Assembly (NCBI GenBank): GCA_028277645.1
Contig: JANQFV010000037.1
Span: 1-64,000, forward strand
Reading direction: 5' to 3'
DNA: 64,000 nt
Source of the DNA: Phycisphaerae bacterium
GTDB lineage: Bacteria > Planctomycetota > Phycisphaerae > UBA1845 > Fen-1342
How positions within the stretch are numbered: the stretch's first letter is position 1; each line of letters begins with the position of its first letter. Positions 1 to 10,008 of the stretch are shown here, piece after piece. A program made the translations under genes and the position numbers. The notes below the pieces were generated by a model. That model did not search any database and was not told the origin of the DNA. It worked only from the letters and a program-made list of their open reading frames with translations.

Positions 1-97
1 CCACGAAGCGGGTCTTCTCAGTGGTGGGACAGTGCAGGTACGCGTGCCCTGACAGGATGTAATCCGTCAGCTGAGCGCAGAACGTGGGCATCGGCAT
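1..97 (-). CDS. N-terminal fragment of a hypothetical protein (MPMPTFCAQLTDYILSGHAYLHCPTTEKTRFV...), continues beyond the window
   Basis: Open frame on the minus strand from ATG at 97 with a GGAG-type Shine-Dalgarno upstream (CTTCGCGGAGATTCCCC-ATG). Confidence 0.45.
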   Translation of the reverse strand, partial: MPMPTFCAQLTDYILSGHAYLHCPTTEKTRFV

Positions 98-170
98 GGG
101 GAATCTCCGCGAAGAGTGGGATATTGGCTGGGGATTGAGAGAGAAGGACTGCGGGCTGTGAGCGGATACG

Positions 171-194
171 AAAAACGGCCCGCTGATCGGGCCG
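171..194 (-). terminator. Rho-independent terminator downstream of the integrase
   Basis: Minus strand CGGCCCG-ATCAG-CGGGCCG followed by TTTTT. Confidence 0.6.
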
Positions 195-328
195 CGTCGG
201 TGGTGCGTTTAGCTCAGCTGATGGCTAAGCCTCTCTCCTTATGGTAACACGATCAGGGCTGGAATTAAGCTGGATTAGAGCGATCAGTTGGTCGCGAATG
301 GTCGGCAAAGGGCCGCTGACGGAGGCGA

Positions 329-1678
329 TTAGTCGAAGTACGCCTTTTCGATCGCCGAGCACGCAGCTGCGGCCATCTTCGGATTTCGCTTCAGATAGTG
401 ATCAGCTACGCCGCTTACACGATGCCCCGCGAGCAGGCGTGCCTCGTCAATTGTCGCACCACCGCCAACCGCGGCAGAGTACGCCCCGTCACGGATCGTG
501 TCGAATGTGACGGACTCGTCCAATCCAGCAGCGTCTCGCCGACGACGGAAATTCCGACCAAGGTGGTTCGCATTGTAGGGCTGGCCGTTTTGGGAGACGA
601 AGACGTAATCTGATTGGTGCGGGTCGGCCGTCTGGTACGCTCGAATCGCACGCACGGTACGCGACCACAGCATGGCAATGCGGGGGACGCCTGTCTTCCC
701 TCGATCCATCACGAGCGTGCCCGCGTTCAGATCCATGTGTTCGCTGCGAACGGCTGCGACCTCAGACGGATAGAAAGCACAGTTCAGCGCCACAAGTAGC
801 ACCGCACGCCACTTCGGTGACGAGACGTCGAGCAGCTGCTGGAAATCCTCCCGTCCGATTGGTCGTGGATCGGTGCCCTTCTTAACCGGTGTCTCGAATG
901 TGGCACACAGGTCGAGGACTCGACTCACTTGCCGCTGGTCCTGCCCGGCCTTCAGAGCGTGGCGCAGAATCGTTCGGACTGCCTGCACACGATGGCTGAT
1001 GTACGTGGGTGAGCGATTGGCCTTCTCGTACTCATTCCAGATCGTGTCGTGGTAGCGTGCGATGTCGGGCTGCTTGATGCCCTTGAGATTCCGCTTTCGC
1101 ACGCACTTACGAAACTCCTTCCAGTAGGATTCCTGCTTGCGGCGCCAGTGATCGCTCACCTTCTTGCGCTTACCGAAGTAAAGCTCACCCACTTTCTCCA
1201 GCGTCAGCCCCGGCCCCGGTGGCTCCAGCTCGTCCAACCATGCGATCTGCGGAATCCCCACTCGCTCGGCGAATTTCGCCGGATCGGCTTGAATCTCGGC
1301 ACGTGCCCAGTCGTAAAGCCCATCCGGATCCGTGAACACCTGACCGGGTTCGCTCAGGTACGCCTCGAACTCCTCCGAGCTCATCTCGTCAGGAGGTTCT
1401 GGCACCGACCCGAGACGAACGCGTTCGCCCGTGGACGGCGGATTCGGTAACGCAACGAGCGTTCGTGTGTCTTGCCCGCTCTGCCAGGTCCGGAACTTGA
1501 CGACCGCCTGATCGAGGTCGCTGCCGAAGTACTTCTTGGGACGATGGTGCGTTGAGTAATACTGGTTCAGCGTCTTGTCGTACGACAGCCCCACAATCGG
1601 GCGACCGTTTCGCCCGAGCACGTACTTCGGCTGACCGCCCCGTTTTCGTCTGCTAATCTTCGCCATACTGCTCTCCAT
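329..1678 (-). CDS. Tyrosine recombinase/phage integrase-like protein with atypical catalytic motifs
   Basis: C-terminal LLAGHRV...DHYLKR, K-beta region DRGKTGVPR, N-terminal SAM-like core-binding region; sits at the 3' end of tmRNA. Confidence 0.8.
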   Translation of the reverse strand: MESSMAKISRRKRGGQPKYVLGRNGRPIVGLSYDKTLNQYYSTHHRPKKYFGSDLDQAVVKFRTWQSGQDTRTLVALPNPPSTGERVRLGSVPEPPDEMSSEEFEAYLSEPGQVFTDPDGLYDWARAEIQADPAKFAERVGIPQIAWLDELEPPGPGLTLEKVGELYFGKRKKVSDHWRRKQESYWKEFRKCVRKRNLKGIKQPDIARYHDTIWNEYEKANRSPTYISHRVQAVRTILRHALKAGQDQRQVSRVLDLCATFETPVKKGTDPRPIGREDFQQLLDVSSPKWRAVLLVALNCAFYPSEVAAVRSEHMDLNAGTLVMDRGKTGVPRIAMLWSRTVRAIRAYQTADPHQSDYVFVSQNGQPYNANHLGRNFRRRRDAAGLDESVTFDTIRDGAYSAAVGGGATIDEARLLAGHRVSGVADHYLKRNPKMAAAACSAIEKAYFD

Positions 1679-1750
1679 GAAACACTAAGAACAGCATAGC
1701 TTCTGTCTAGTATTCTGTCTAGTAACCGCATTCTGAGACAGAACATCAGT

Positions 1751-2105
1751 TGGAGGCGGGGGGAATCGAACCCCCGTCCCGAAGCATTTCGGACCGGGCC
1801 TCTACGTGCGTAGTCGGCCAATTTGAGTTTGAGCTCGCCGCAGACCAGCCGACAGGTCATCCGCGAGCCGAGCCCGGCTAAGTCTCATCCGCACGCCGCC
1901 CGGCGGGAACGTGCGAACCAGCCTGCTGATGTCGTCGGTACCGGCTAGCAGGCGTTGCCGGCCAACGGGTTGCCTACTTTCTAGGCAGCCAGACGGTAGC
2001 CATTGTTGGCATGTAAACAGTTGTGCCAGGTGTTTTACGAGGCCTCCTGACAACCTCGGCACGCCACCCAGACCTCAACCTGCCCGGTCGAAGCCAATCG
2101 CCCCC
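1751..2105 (-). ncRNA. ssrA: Transfer-messenger RNA (tmRNA)
   Basis: 5' GGGGGCGATTGGCTTCGACCGG and 3' GGTTCGATTCCCCCCGCCTCCA pair as an Ala-type acceptor with G3:U70; internal tag ORF GCC AAC AAT GGC TAC CGT CTG GCT GCC TAG = ANNGYRLAA*; CCA not encoded. Confidence 0.95.
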
Positions 2106-2261
2106 ATGTGACGTTGGTCACCAACGCCCTGTTGTAAAAGAACTTGCGCAAACGCGCGGTCGTCAGAACGACACGCGTCTGCACACCACTAGAGTATATC
2201 GCCCCAAACGCGCGCCGTCAGCAGCGGCGGGTTCGCCTGTTCCAGCCGGGCTTGGCGCCGC

Positions 2262-5200
2262 TCAGCGCAGCAGCAAGTCGATGAACGGGTTGATATCCGT
2301 GAAGCCGACGACGCCATCCTCATCAATATCCGCCATCTCACGGGTGCAATCCGGGTTACGCTGCCAGTAGCCCTCCGGATTCGAAACCGCCAGCGCGAAG
2401 CCGTCGACGTCGTCGAAGTTCACGAGCCCGTCGCAGTTGAGATCACCGCGGATCGAAGCGCCAAACTCGTACGCACCCATGTCCACGAGCGCGAATCCAT
2501 CCTGATCGCCGTCGCAGACGCGCAGGTATCCGTCCAAGTCGCGCGCATCGACGTCAAAGACCGCGTTCGGATCGCTGGCGTCGATGCACGGCGAATCCGG
2601 TTGGAGCCGGAGGTCGTTGTCGTCCCAGGTGCTCAGGTCGTCGTCCGGGCCGTCTTCATCCACAAAGAGCGGATCGACGATGATGTTGCCTGCGCCGGGG
2701 GCATTGAAATTCGTCGCGGAGTAGCGAACCGCGATGCCGCCGACCAACGGATAGTAACCGGTCCCCTGCAGAATGCAGTGCCAGACTTTGGTTCCGGTAC
2801 CGGAGTAGATGTGCGCCCCGCCGTAGTGAAGCGAGGCGTTCTTCAAGAACGTGCAATTGTCAAAGTGGCAATATGAGCCGTTCACACCACCCCCGCCGTA
2901 GCCTGTGCGGTTACGCGCGAGGATCGAGTTCTCAACCCAAATGTCACAGCCTTCATTCCGGATGCCACCGCCCCGGAACCCAGAAATATTGCCCGCGATC
3001 AAACAGCGCTCGAGGTGCAATTGCGCGCCGGTTGACTCGTCCGCCCAATGATGGATCGCGCCTCCGTCACGGTCCGCCAGATTATCGCGGAACTCGCAAT
3101 CAACAAACTCGGCAAAGAATGTCCCGACGGATAGTGCACCTCCCGAAGCTCCCCGCGCTTCGTTGCCAACAAAATCACACCGTCGCATGGTCACGCTCCC
3201 AGTTTCCGCGCATACCATGGCCCCGCCCGAGTGTCGCGCGGCGTTGGCAGTGAACGTGCAGTCCTCCGCTACGAGCGTTGGTGGTTCTCTAAAGTAGATG
3301 TCGCCGACGGCCACCGCGCCGCCATGCGCGTACGCGGCGTAGTTGTCCAAGAACTCGCATTGACGCAATGACAGCGTGCTACCGACGGATACCGCAACAG
3401 CCCCACCGCTCCCGTTTGTGGCCGTATTCGATTCAAACCTGCAAACGTCGACCGAAACGACGCCACCACCAACTGCACAAACTGCACCTCCAGCCGCTTC
3501 CTGCGACAGGTTCGATCCACGATTGAACGCAAACTCGCAGTCTCTGATTGATGCGCTTGTACCGTCGCACAAAATGGCACCGCCGGGCCCCGTTTTTCCG
3601 TTATGAATGGTCACGCCGCGAATCTCCGTCGGCTCGCGCTCGCCCTCGCGAATCCAGAACGCACGCCCATCCTCTTCGCAATCGATCACGCAGTTAGCCG
3701 CACCGTTTGCCGAGCGGATGATCAGCCGTCGCCCACGTAGCTCGACGTTCTTGTTGCCGACACCGGTATACACACCGTCGGCGAGCGTGATCACATCGCC
3801 ATCCACGGCGGTGGCGTCAACTGCATCCTGAATCGTCGCGTGCTGCGACGGCACGGCGAACTCGCGCGTGACGTGCATTGCCACGGTCACCGTGATTTCA
3901 TCGTTGATCGCCCCCGGAGCGGAGATGACCAGCGGCGTCGTGTACGCCCCGTACGCCAGCGAGCTGCTGTCCACGGCCAACGTCACCTCGGCCGGCGCAT
4001 CCGTTATCATCCCGCTCGTCGGCGTGACCGTCAGCCAGGGCACATTCTCCGCCAAAATCTGCCAGTTGAATACACCGTCCGCGTCGTTCCTGATCGTCAA
4101 CGTCTGTGTCTGCACGGCCTGAGCCGGATCGTCCTCAGCGCGGAAGAAATCGATCCACGGCGCTGACAGCCCAACGATCGGCATCGCGGCGCCCAACTCA
4201 TACGCTCCGATGTCCACGATCGGCGCCGCACCGTCACCCGTATCCGCAATGCTCGCAACGTCGGCGAAGCGTGTCACGCGGTGGAGATCGAGCGGCATCG
4301 GCTCGTTCGCGTCACCGTCGCCGTCGAGATCAACCAAGTCGAGGGGGACATTTTCGTTACTGCCGGCGTCGACACAGCGTGGGTCGATTGTGCGATAGTC
4401 GTTGTCTTCCCACGTGTTCGGATCGTCGTCGGGACCATCCGGATCGGCAAGCACCACCTGGATATCGAGATTACTGCCGTCGTTCCAGGAAGCGTAATCG
4501 GCACCATAAACGGCACAGCGTACGACCTGGACTTCATCAGAGTACGCAGAGTACGGATAGATGCCGAGAAATGCATCGACAATGCAGTTGGCAAGCGTAA
4601 CGTCCGTCGACCAGCAGTACACCGGCGCCACGCTGTAACCGTGTGTGGAGGCGTTGCCGTATATCGTGCAATTAACAATCGCTCCCTGTCCACCAGCGTA
4701 AATTCCCGTACCATCATCCGCACGATTGTGCGCGATAACGCAGTTCACGACGATGGGGTCGGACAGGTAGCTCCAGTGCAGCCCGCCGCCATCGCCCGTG
4801 GTGGAGTTTGCGAGGATTCGGCAATTCGCAATGAACGGGCTCGACCAGAACATGTGGATCCCGCCGCCATCATGGTTCCCCGCGATGACGCAATCCACAA
4901 TCTCAGCATCACTCTCATCGAGTGTCACGCCGCCCCCGCTGTTGTTCGTAATACGACACTTGAGCAATAGCGGAGCACCGTCATTAGCACGAAGCCCCAC
5001 TGACGCCCCATTAGTCAGCGTGCAGTTCCGAATCGTCGGGCTGGCCCCAGCGCATCTGATCGCGTAAGTGCTGGCGTTTGTGACCGTCAGACTTTCGACG
5101 ACCGACGCACGCGTCTCCCCATTCTCGAACAGAAACCCGCGGCCATCATTCTCACAGTCGATTATGCAATTCTCCGCCCCATGCTCCCCCCGCACCGTCA

Positions 5201-6869
5201 GCACTTTCCCGCCGAGATCTAACCCCTTATTGCCTGGGCCCGAATACACACCATCCCCGATCAGCACGACGTCCGCCGGCAGCAGTGCCGCATCAATCGC
5301 CTCTTGAATCGTCGCAAACTCGCTCGGCACGCGCAGGTTGGCCGACAGCGTCAGGTTCACGGTCAGGTGCCGGGGCGGGTTCAGACCGTCGACGTCGCTC
5401 ACGGTCAATTCGCAGGTGTTGTGCCCGTGCATGGCAAGCGTTGGATCAATGCTGACCGTCACGAAGTCCGCCTCGCCGAATGACTTCCCGCTCGGCGGAT
5501 CGACGAGCACCCAAGCACAATCCGAAGTCACCGCCCAGTTCAGCACACCGCCGCCGCAGTTTCGCACTGTGAGCGTCTCGGGTGCAGGTGCCGGCTCCTC
5601 CTCGTGCGCCGTGAAGTTGAACACCCCCACCGTCGCCGCCAGACAAGGCTCCGAAGCATCAAACTCATGCGCGCCCATATCGGGCAGCGCGACCGTGTCG
5701 CCGTCGCCATCCAGCACACGCGGGCGGCCATCGACGTCCTGCCCCGTTAATCCGCCCGGCGGCGTGTCTGTCCCCACATCGATGCACGGCGAATCAGCAC
5801 TGAGATGATAATCGCCAGGCGCCGCAAAGCGCGGATCAACGCTGATGTTCCCCTCGCCGGCCCACACGTACCAGGCGGTGTTGGTGTAGCGCACGTCGAC
5901 GCTACCACCGACGCTGACGATCTCCTCCGGCGAGTCGTCCCACAGAATGCAATTCCCCAGGACAACTGCGCCGTTATCCGAATACACGCCGCCACCGTAC
6001 GTCTGCGCGTCGTTGCGTGTCATTGTGCAGTTCACGGCCGTCGCCGAACCACCAACCAGCGCCACGCCGCCGCCGAAAGTCCCCGCGCTGTTGAAGCGCA
6101 GCACCGAGTTCCGCAGCACGAGTTCACCGCTGGCGACGTACGCGGCTCCGCCTATCTCCGCGGCGGCGTTGTTCTCGATCAAACAGCGCTCGAGCGAAAT
6201 CGTGCCGGCATCAACGCGAACCGCCGCACCGTGCAGATCGGTCGTACTCTCCGCCAATTGACAATCAACCAGCGTGACCGAACCACCATCGCAGGCAATC
6301 GTGCCGCCAACGGCCGAGTAGTGCCCGCGGAACACGCAGTTGATTAGCGTAGGATGCCCATCGTCCGAGCAGAACACGCCGGCCCCACGATCGTTGGCGT
6401 TGTTCTCGATAAACATGCAGTTCTGAAAGGTCGGACTGGCACCAGCGCAGCGCAGTCCGCCGCCGTTGGTGGCGTGCCCACCGGTGATGGTGAAGCCGTC
6501 GACAATGGCGTCGGGCCCCTCGTTCGCGTGGAAGTAGAACCCGCTTAACCAGCCGCCCACGTCGATAATGCAGTTGGCCGGCCCGTTCGCACTGCGCAGG
6601 TGAATCGACGCGCCGTAGAACCCCTGGTTGGAGTTTTGCAGGCCGACATACACGCCGTCGGCGACGACGATCTCATCGCCATCGGTCGCGAGCAGGATGG
6701 CCGACCGAATCGAAGGCTTCGGGCCGCAGGTCTCCCCCACCTTCGTGGGACAAAGGCCGTTGTATTCCTCTTTGCCCAGTTCAGCATCGACGTAGTACGT
6801 CGTGGCCTGCGTCGCCGGCACACCGACGACCCACCCGAGAATCAGTACGCACACCAGAGTCCGAAACAT
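2262..6869 (-). CDS. Giant secreted right-handed parallel beta-helix protein with BACON-like interdomains and a C-terminal dockerin-like module
   Basis: Signal peptide MFRTLVCVLILGWVVGVPATQA; three FATIQEAID/DGVY...beta-helix modules; C-terminal GDLNCDGLVNFDDVDGFALAV...ADIDEDGVVGFTDINPFIDLL. Confidence 0.85.
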   Translation of the reverse strand: MFRTLVCVLILGWVVGVPATQATTYYVDAELGKEEYNGLCPTKVGETCGPKPSIRSAILLATDGDEIVVADGVYVGLQNSNQGFYGASIHLRSANGPANCIIDVGGWLSGFYFHANEGPDAIVDGFTITGGHATNGGGLRCAGASPTFQNCMFIENNANDRGAGVFCSDDGHPTLINCVFRGHYSAVGGTIACDGGSVTLVDCQLAESTTDLHGAAVRVDAGTISLERCLIENNAAAEIGGAAYVASGELVLRNSVLRFNSAGTFGGGVALVGGSATAVNCTMTRNDAQTYGGGVYSDNGAVVLGNCILWDDSPEEIVSVGGSVDVRYTNTAWYVWAGEGNISVDPRFAAPGDYHLSADSPCIDVGTDTPPGGLTGQDVDGRPRVLDGDGDTVALPDMGAHEFDASEPCLAATVGVFNFTAHEEEPAPAPETLTVRNCGGGVLNWAVTSDCAWVLVDPPSGKSFGEADFVTVSIDPTLAMHGHNTCELTVSDVDGLNPPRHLTVNLTLSANLRVPSEFATIQEAIDAALLPADVVLIGDGVYSGPGNKGLDLGGKVLTVRGEHGAENCIIDCENDGRGFLFENGETRASVVESLTVTNASTYAIRCAGASPTIRNCTLTNGASVGLRANDGAPLLLKCRITNNSGGGVTLDESDAEIVDCVIAGNHDGGGIHMFWSSPFIANCRILANSTTGDGGGLHWSYLSDPIVVNCVIAHNRADDGTGIYAGGQGAIVNCTIYGNASTHGYSVAPVYCWSTDVTLANCIVDAFLGIYPYSAYSDEVQVVRCAVYGADYASWNDGSNLDIQVVLADPDGPDDDPNTWEDNDYRTIDPRCVDAGSNENVPLDLVDLDGDGDANEPMPLDLHRVTRFADVASIADTGDGAAPIVDIGAYELGAAMPIVGLSAPWIDFFRAEDDPAQAVQTQTLTIRNDADGVFNWQILAENVPWLTVTPTSGMITDAPAEVTLAVDSSSLAYGAYTTPLVISAPGAINDEITVTVAMHVTREFAVPSQHATIQDAVDATAVDGDVITLADGVYTGVGNKNVELRGRRLIIRSANGAANCVIDCEEDGRAFWIREGEREPTEIRGVTIHNGKTGPGGAILCDGTSASIRDCEFAFNRGSNLSQEAAGGAVCAVGGGVVSVDVCRFESNTATNGSGGAVAVSVGSTLSLRQCEFLDNYAAYAHGGAVAVGDIYFREPPTLVAEDCTFTANAARHSGGAMVCAETGSVTMRRCDFVGNEARGASGGALSVGTFFAEFVDCEFRDNLADRDGGAIHHWADESTGAQLHLERCLIAGNISGFRGGGIRNEGCDIWVENSILARNRTGYGGGGVNGSYCHFDNCTFLKNASLHYGGAHIYSGTGTKVWHCILQGTGYYPLVGGIAVRYSATNFNAPGAGNIIVDPLFVDEDGPDDDLSTWDDNDLRLQPDSPCIDASDPNAVFDVDARDLDGYLRVCDGDQDGFALVDMGAYEFGASIRGDLNCDGLVNFDDVDGFALAVSNPEGYWQRNPDCTREMADIDEDGVVGFTDINPFIDLLLR

Positions 6870-7113
6870 GGATGCACTCTCCCACTGCCGCGGCCGTTCC
6901 ATCGTGAGTCACGGTCCTACCCGCCCGCGTCAAGCCCACCACAGCCGATAAGCAGATACATTGATCCAGGATACTGCGCGGCTGCGACGAACCGCAACGA
7001 AATTCCGCGTCAGTCGACGTTGCCGGCCTGTGGATATGCGAAGTACCTTGACAGAAACGGCCGTACACACGATAGTTCATGGTTCTCCGCCGCTCATCAA
7101 AAGCGGCAAGCCC

Positions 7114-7187
7114 GGGCGATTAGCTCAGTTGGCTAGAGCGCGTGCTCGACATGCACGAGGTCACTGGTTCGAGCCCAGTATCGCCCA
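7114..7187 (+). tRNA. tRNA-Val (anticodon GAC)
   Basis: Cloverleaf GGGCGAT/ATCGCCC acceptor, anticodon loop TCGACAT, T arm ACTGG-TTCGAGC-CCAGT; CCA not encoded. Confidence 0.93.
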
Positions 7188-7195
7188 TCGTTTGA

Positions 7196-7227
7196 GGCCC
7201 CGTACAACTCTGCGGGGCCGTTTCCTT
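7196..7227 (+). terminator. Probable terminator after tRNA-Val
   Basis: GGCCCCG...CGGGGCC hairpin followed by gtttcctt. Confidence 0.5.
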
Positions 7228-7364
7228 GCGCTGGTCACCGGGACGATCAGCGTGTCCGCCCCGCTGAATATCACCCGGCCACCTGAGAGTACTGTCATCG
7301 AGCGACTAGGCGTCATACGATCCTGCAAGCGGTCGTCGATGTCCGCGATCTTCCGGAGCAGTGC

Positions 7365-8297
7365 ATGAGCTGGCAACATCGCGACTACGCCAACGTGGAG
7401 CACGCCGGCCCGAGCTATCGGCGGCAGGCCTATGGCGGCTCAGGCATGCGCCCGCGCAGCGTCACCACGACGATCATTATCGCGAATGTGGTCGTCTACC
7501 TCCTGACGCATGTGTTTCGTTCTCAGCTCTCCAACATCCTGCTGGGCTTCGGCGTGATGCAGGCCGAAGCCGTGCTCCACGGACAGATCTGGCGCCTCTG
7601 GACAGCGACCTACCTGCACGCGAACGCCGCACACATTTTGTTCAATATGCTCGGCCTGTACTTCTTCGGGCCGGCGCTTGAGCGCGTCTGGGGGCCGCGG
7701 CAATACTTCCTGGTCTACACGCTCGGCGGCATCATCGGCAACATCCTCCTGACCATCGCCGGCCTTGTGGGCTTCATCCACCCGCAGACGTACGCAGTCG
7801 GGGCCTCCGGCAGCGTGCTCGCTATGCTCGGCTCGGCAGCCGTGCTCTTCCCCAATGCGCAGATCTATGTCTACTTCCTCTTCCCGATCCGCATTCGCAC
7901 ATTCGTGCTGCTCTACGGCGTCTGGTTTGCGTACAACATCCTGCAAAAGGGCGCCAACTATGGCGGCGACATCTGCCACGTGGGCGGTCTCGCCCTCGGG
8001 CTCTGGTGGGCATACACCGGCGGCATCTCGCTATCCGGCAAGCACAAGACCACCGTCCACCCGAGTTCACTGCTCGGTTCGCTGCTCGCGCGAGAGGTCC
8101 GTCGCGGCCACGGAGCGTGGGATGCCCGCGTGCGCCGTCGGCAGGAAGACGACGCCCTGCTCGATGAATTGCTCGATAAGGTGCATCGTGAAGGCATCCA
8201 GTCGCTGACCGACGCCGAACGCCGAGCGCTCGAGGAGGCCACCGCCCGTCGCCGCGCCGACGAGGCCGAGCTGCGCCGCCGCGACAAGTCGTACTAG
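7365..8297 (+). CDS. Rhomboid family intramembrane serine protease
   Basis: Multi-TM protein with HANAAHILFNM, GASGSV and HVGGLALG motifs. Confidence 0.9.
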   Translation: MSWQHRDYANVEHAGPSYRRQAYGGSGMRPRSVTTTIIIANVVVYLLTHVFRSQLSNILLGFGVMQAEAVLHGQIWRLWTATYLHANAAHILFNMLGLYFFGPALERVWGPRQYFLVYTLGGIIGNILLTIAGLVGFIHPQTYAVGASGSVLAMLGSAAVLFPNAQIYVYFLFPIRIRTFVLLYGVWFAYNILQKGANYGGDICHVGGLALGLWWAYTGGISLSGKHKTTVHPSSLLGSLLAREVRRGHGAWDARVRRRQEDDALLDELLDKVHREGIQSLTDAERRALEEATARRRADEAELRRRDKSY

Positions 8298-8511
8298 CCG
8301 GTTGCCAGCCTGACAGTCCTGCCTGCCACGCCGTACGTCTACCTCGCCGGCGAAACTGCGCGCAACAATTTACGACAACGCCAGTTACGGCGAGTCCCCC
8401 TCGTCCGGATTTTCTGGCACAATGTTTGCTTTCCAACCGTCTGCACTGGTTGGAGGGAGTCGGTGTGCGCACCACCGGCCTGATCCCGCTACATGAGCGA
8501 AGGATGACTGC

Positions 8512-9510
8512 ATGGCAACGACCGAAATCGATGTGAAACAGATTGGGCAGCGCGTTCAGGCGGCCAGCGCCCCGTTCCGCCAACTGCTCGACCAGATCCA
8601 GGAAGTCATCGTCGGCCAGGACGAGCTGCTGCACAAAATGCTGGTCGGCCTCCTGTCCAACGGCCACATCCTGATCGAGGGCGTCCCGGGCCTAGCCAAG
8701 ACCACGGCCGTACAGTGCCTCGCCAACGGCATTCATACCGGCTTTCAGCGCCTCCAGTTCACGCCGGACCTGCTGCCCGCGGACCTGATCGGCACGCTGA
8801 TTTACCGCCCGCAGGACGGAGACTTCGTCGTGCAGAAGGGGCCGATCTTCTCGAACATCATTCTCGCCGACGAGATCAACCGCGCGCCGGCAAAGGTCCA
8901 AAGCGCCCTGCTCGAAGCGATGCAGGAACGGCAGATCACCATCGGTAAGGAGACCTTCAAGCTTGACGAGCCGTTCCTTGTGCTCGCGACGCAGAACCCC
9001 ATCGAGCAGGAAGGTACCTATCCCCTGCCCGAAGCGCAGGTCGATCGGTTCATGCTCAAACTCATCGTGACCTACCCCACGCGCGACCAGGAGCGGCAGA
9101 TCATCGACCGCATGGCGACGACCGAGCACGACCGGCACATCGCCCCGGTGATGGAGCCCGGCGCAATCATGGCAGCCCGTCAGGTCGTCGACCAGATCTA
9201 CATCGACGACAAGATCAAAGACTACGTGGTCGAGCTCGTGCTCGCGACGCGCGAGCCGGCCCGCGCCAACGTCCCGGTCGAGGGTCTCATCCAGTACGGC
9301 GCCTCACCGCGTGCGTCGATTTTCCTGATCCTCGGTGCGAAGGCGAACGCCTTCCTCGACGGCCGCGGCTACGTCGTACCGCAGGACGTAAAGGACATCG
9401 CCCGCGACGTCCTGCGCCACCGCGTGATCCTCAGCTACGAAGCCGAAGCGGAAGAGAAAACGCCGGACGACATCGTTCGCACGGTGCTGAGCCACATTCC
9501 TGTACCCTAG
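8512..9510 (+). CDS. MoxR family AAA ATPase
   Basis: EGVPGLAKT Walker A, DEINRAPAKVQSALLEAMQE, ATQNPIEQEGTYPLPEAQ motifs. Confidence 0.95.
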   Translation: MATTEIDVKQIGQRVQAASAPFRQLLDQIQEVIVGQDELLHKMLVGLLSNGHILIEGVPGLAKTTAVQCLANGIHTGFQRLQFTPDLLPADLIGTLIYRPQDGDFVVQKGPIFSNIILADEINRAPAKVQSALLEAMQERQITIGKETFKLDEPFLVLATQNPIEQEGTYPLPEAQVDRFMLKLIVTYPTRDQERQIIDRMATTEHDRHIAPVMEPGAIMAARQVVDQIYIDDKIKDYVVELVLATREPARANVPVEGLIQYGASPRASIFLILGAKANAFLDGRGYVVPQDVKDIARDVLRHRVILSYEAEAEEKTPDDIVRTVLSHIPVP

Positions 9511-9532
9511 CAAACGTCGAAACGCCGAAACC
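9511..9532 (-). repeat. Short tandem array, 8-nt unit (minus strand GTTTCGGC|GTTTCGAC|GTTTG)
   Basis: Read directly; inverted relative to the array at 10009-10046. Confidence 0.75.
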
Positions 9533-9578
9533 AGATCCGCACTTCGGCTGTACTTTCAGGTATTCAGATGGAGCTGCT

Positions 9579-9953
9579 ATGAGCCGAATTCAGGGGGACT
9601 TGAAAGAGCGCACGCTCGCCTTCGGCGAGCGCGTCTTGCGTATGTTGCGAACACTGCCGCAGGAGAATGCTGCATGGATCGTGGCGAAGCAGCTTGGCCG
9701 AAGTGGTACATCCGTCGGAGCCAACGTGTGGGAAGCCGACCATGCCCACAGCGATGCAAAGTTCGCGCAGAAGATCAGTATCGCACGCAAGGAAAGCTCA
9801 GAGACGGAATACTGGCTGACCCTGACGGAACGTACCGGGCTTGCACCCTCCAACGTCGCTACCCCCTTGCTAAAGGAAGCCGGCGAACTGACCAGAATCC
9901 TCGCTGCCATCGTCGTACGAACACAGCAGCACATAGCAGGCACAAGGCGATGA
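9579..9953 (+). CDS. Four-helix-bundle protein (S23/IVS-protein-like, Avd-like fold family)
   Basis: Family signature QLGRSGTSVGANVWEADHAHSDAKFAQKISIARKESSETEYWL. Confidence 0.93.
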   Translation: MSRIQGDLKERTLAFGERVLRMLRTLPQENAAWIVAKQLGRSGTSVGANVWEADHAHSDAKFAQKISIARKESSETEYWLTLTERTGLAPSNVATPLLKEAGELTRILAAIVVRTQQHIAGTRR

Positions 9954-10008
9954 CTATCTGGTACGTGACTGCGCGATACGGAACGTCAGCGTACAGGACG
10001 AAGTCCGA

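Noticed and set aside
200-250. tRNA-like 5' half (gcgtttagctcagctgatggctaagcctctctccttatgg) near the integrase
   Set aside because: No T arm or complementary 3' acceptor follows and the D stem is mispaired; cannot be supported as a tRNA or att copy.
9579-9953. Diversity-generating retroelement
   Set aside because: The Avd-like fold prompted a search, but no reverse transcriptase or template/variable repeat pair was seen nearby.
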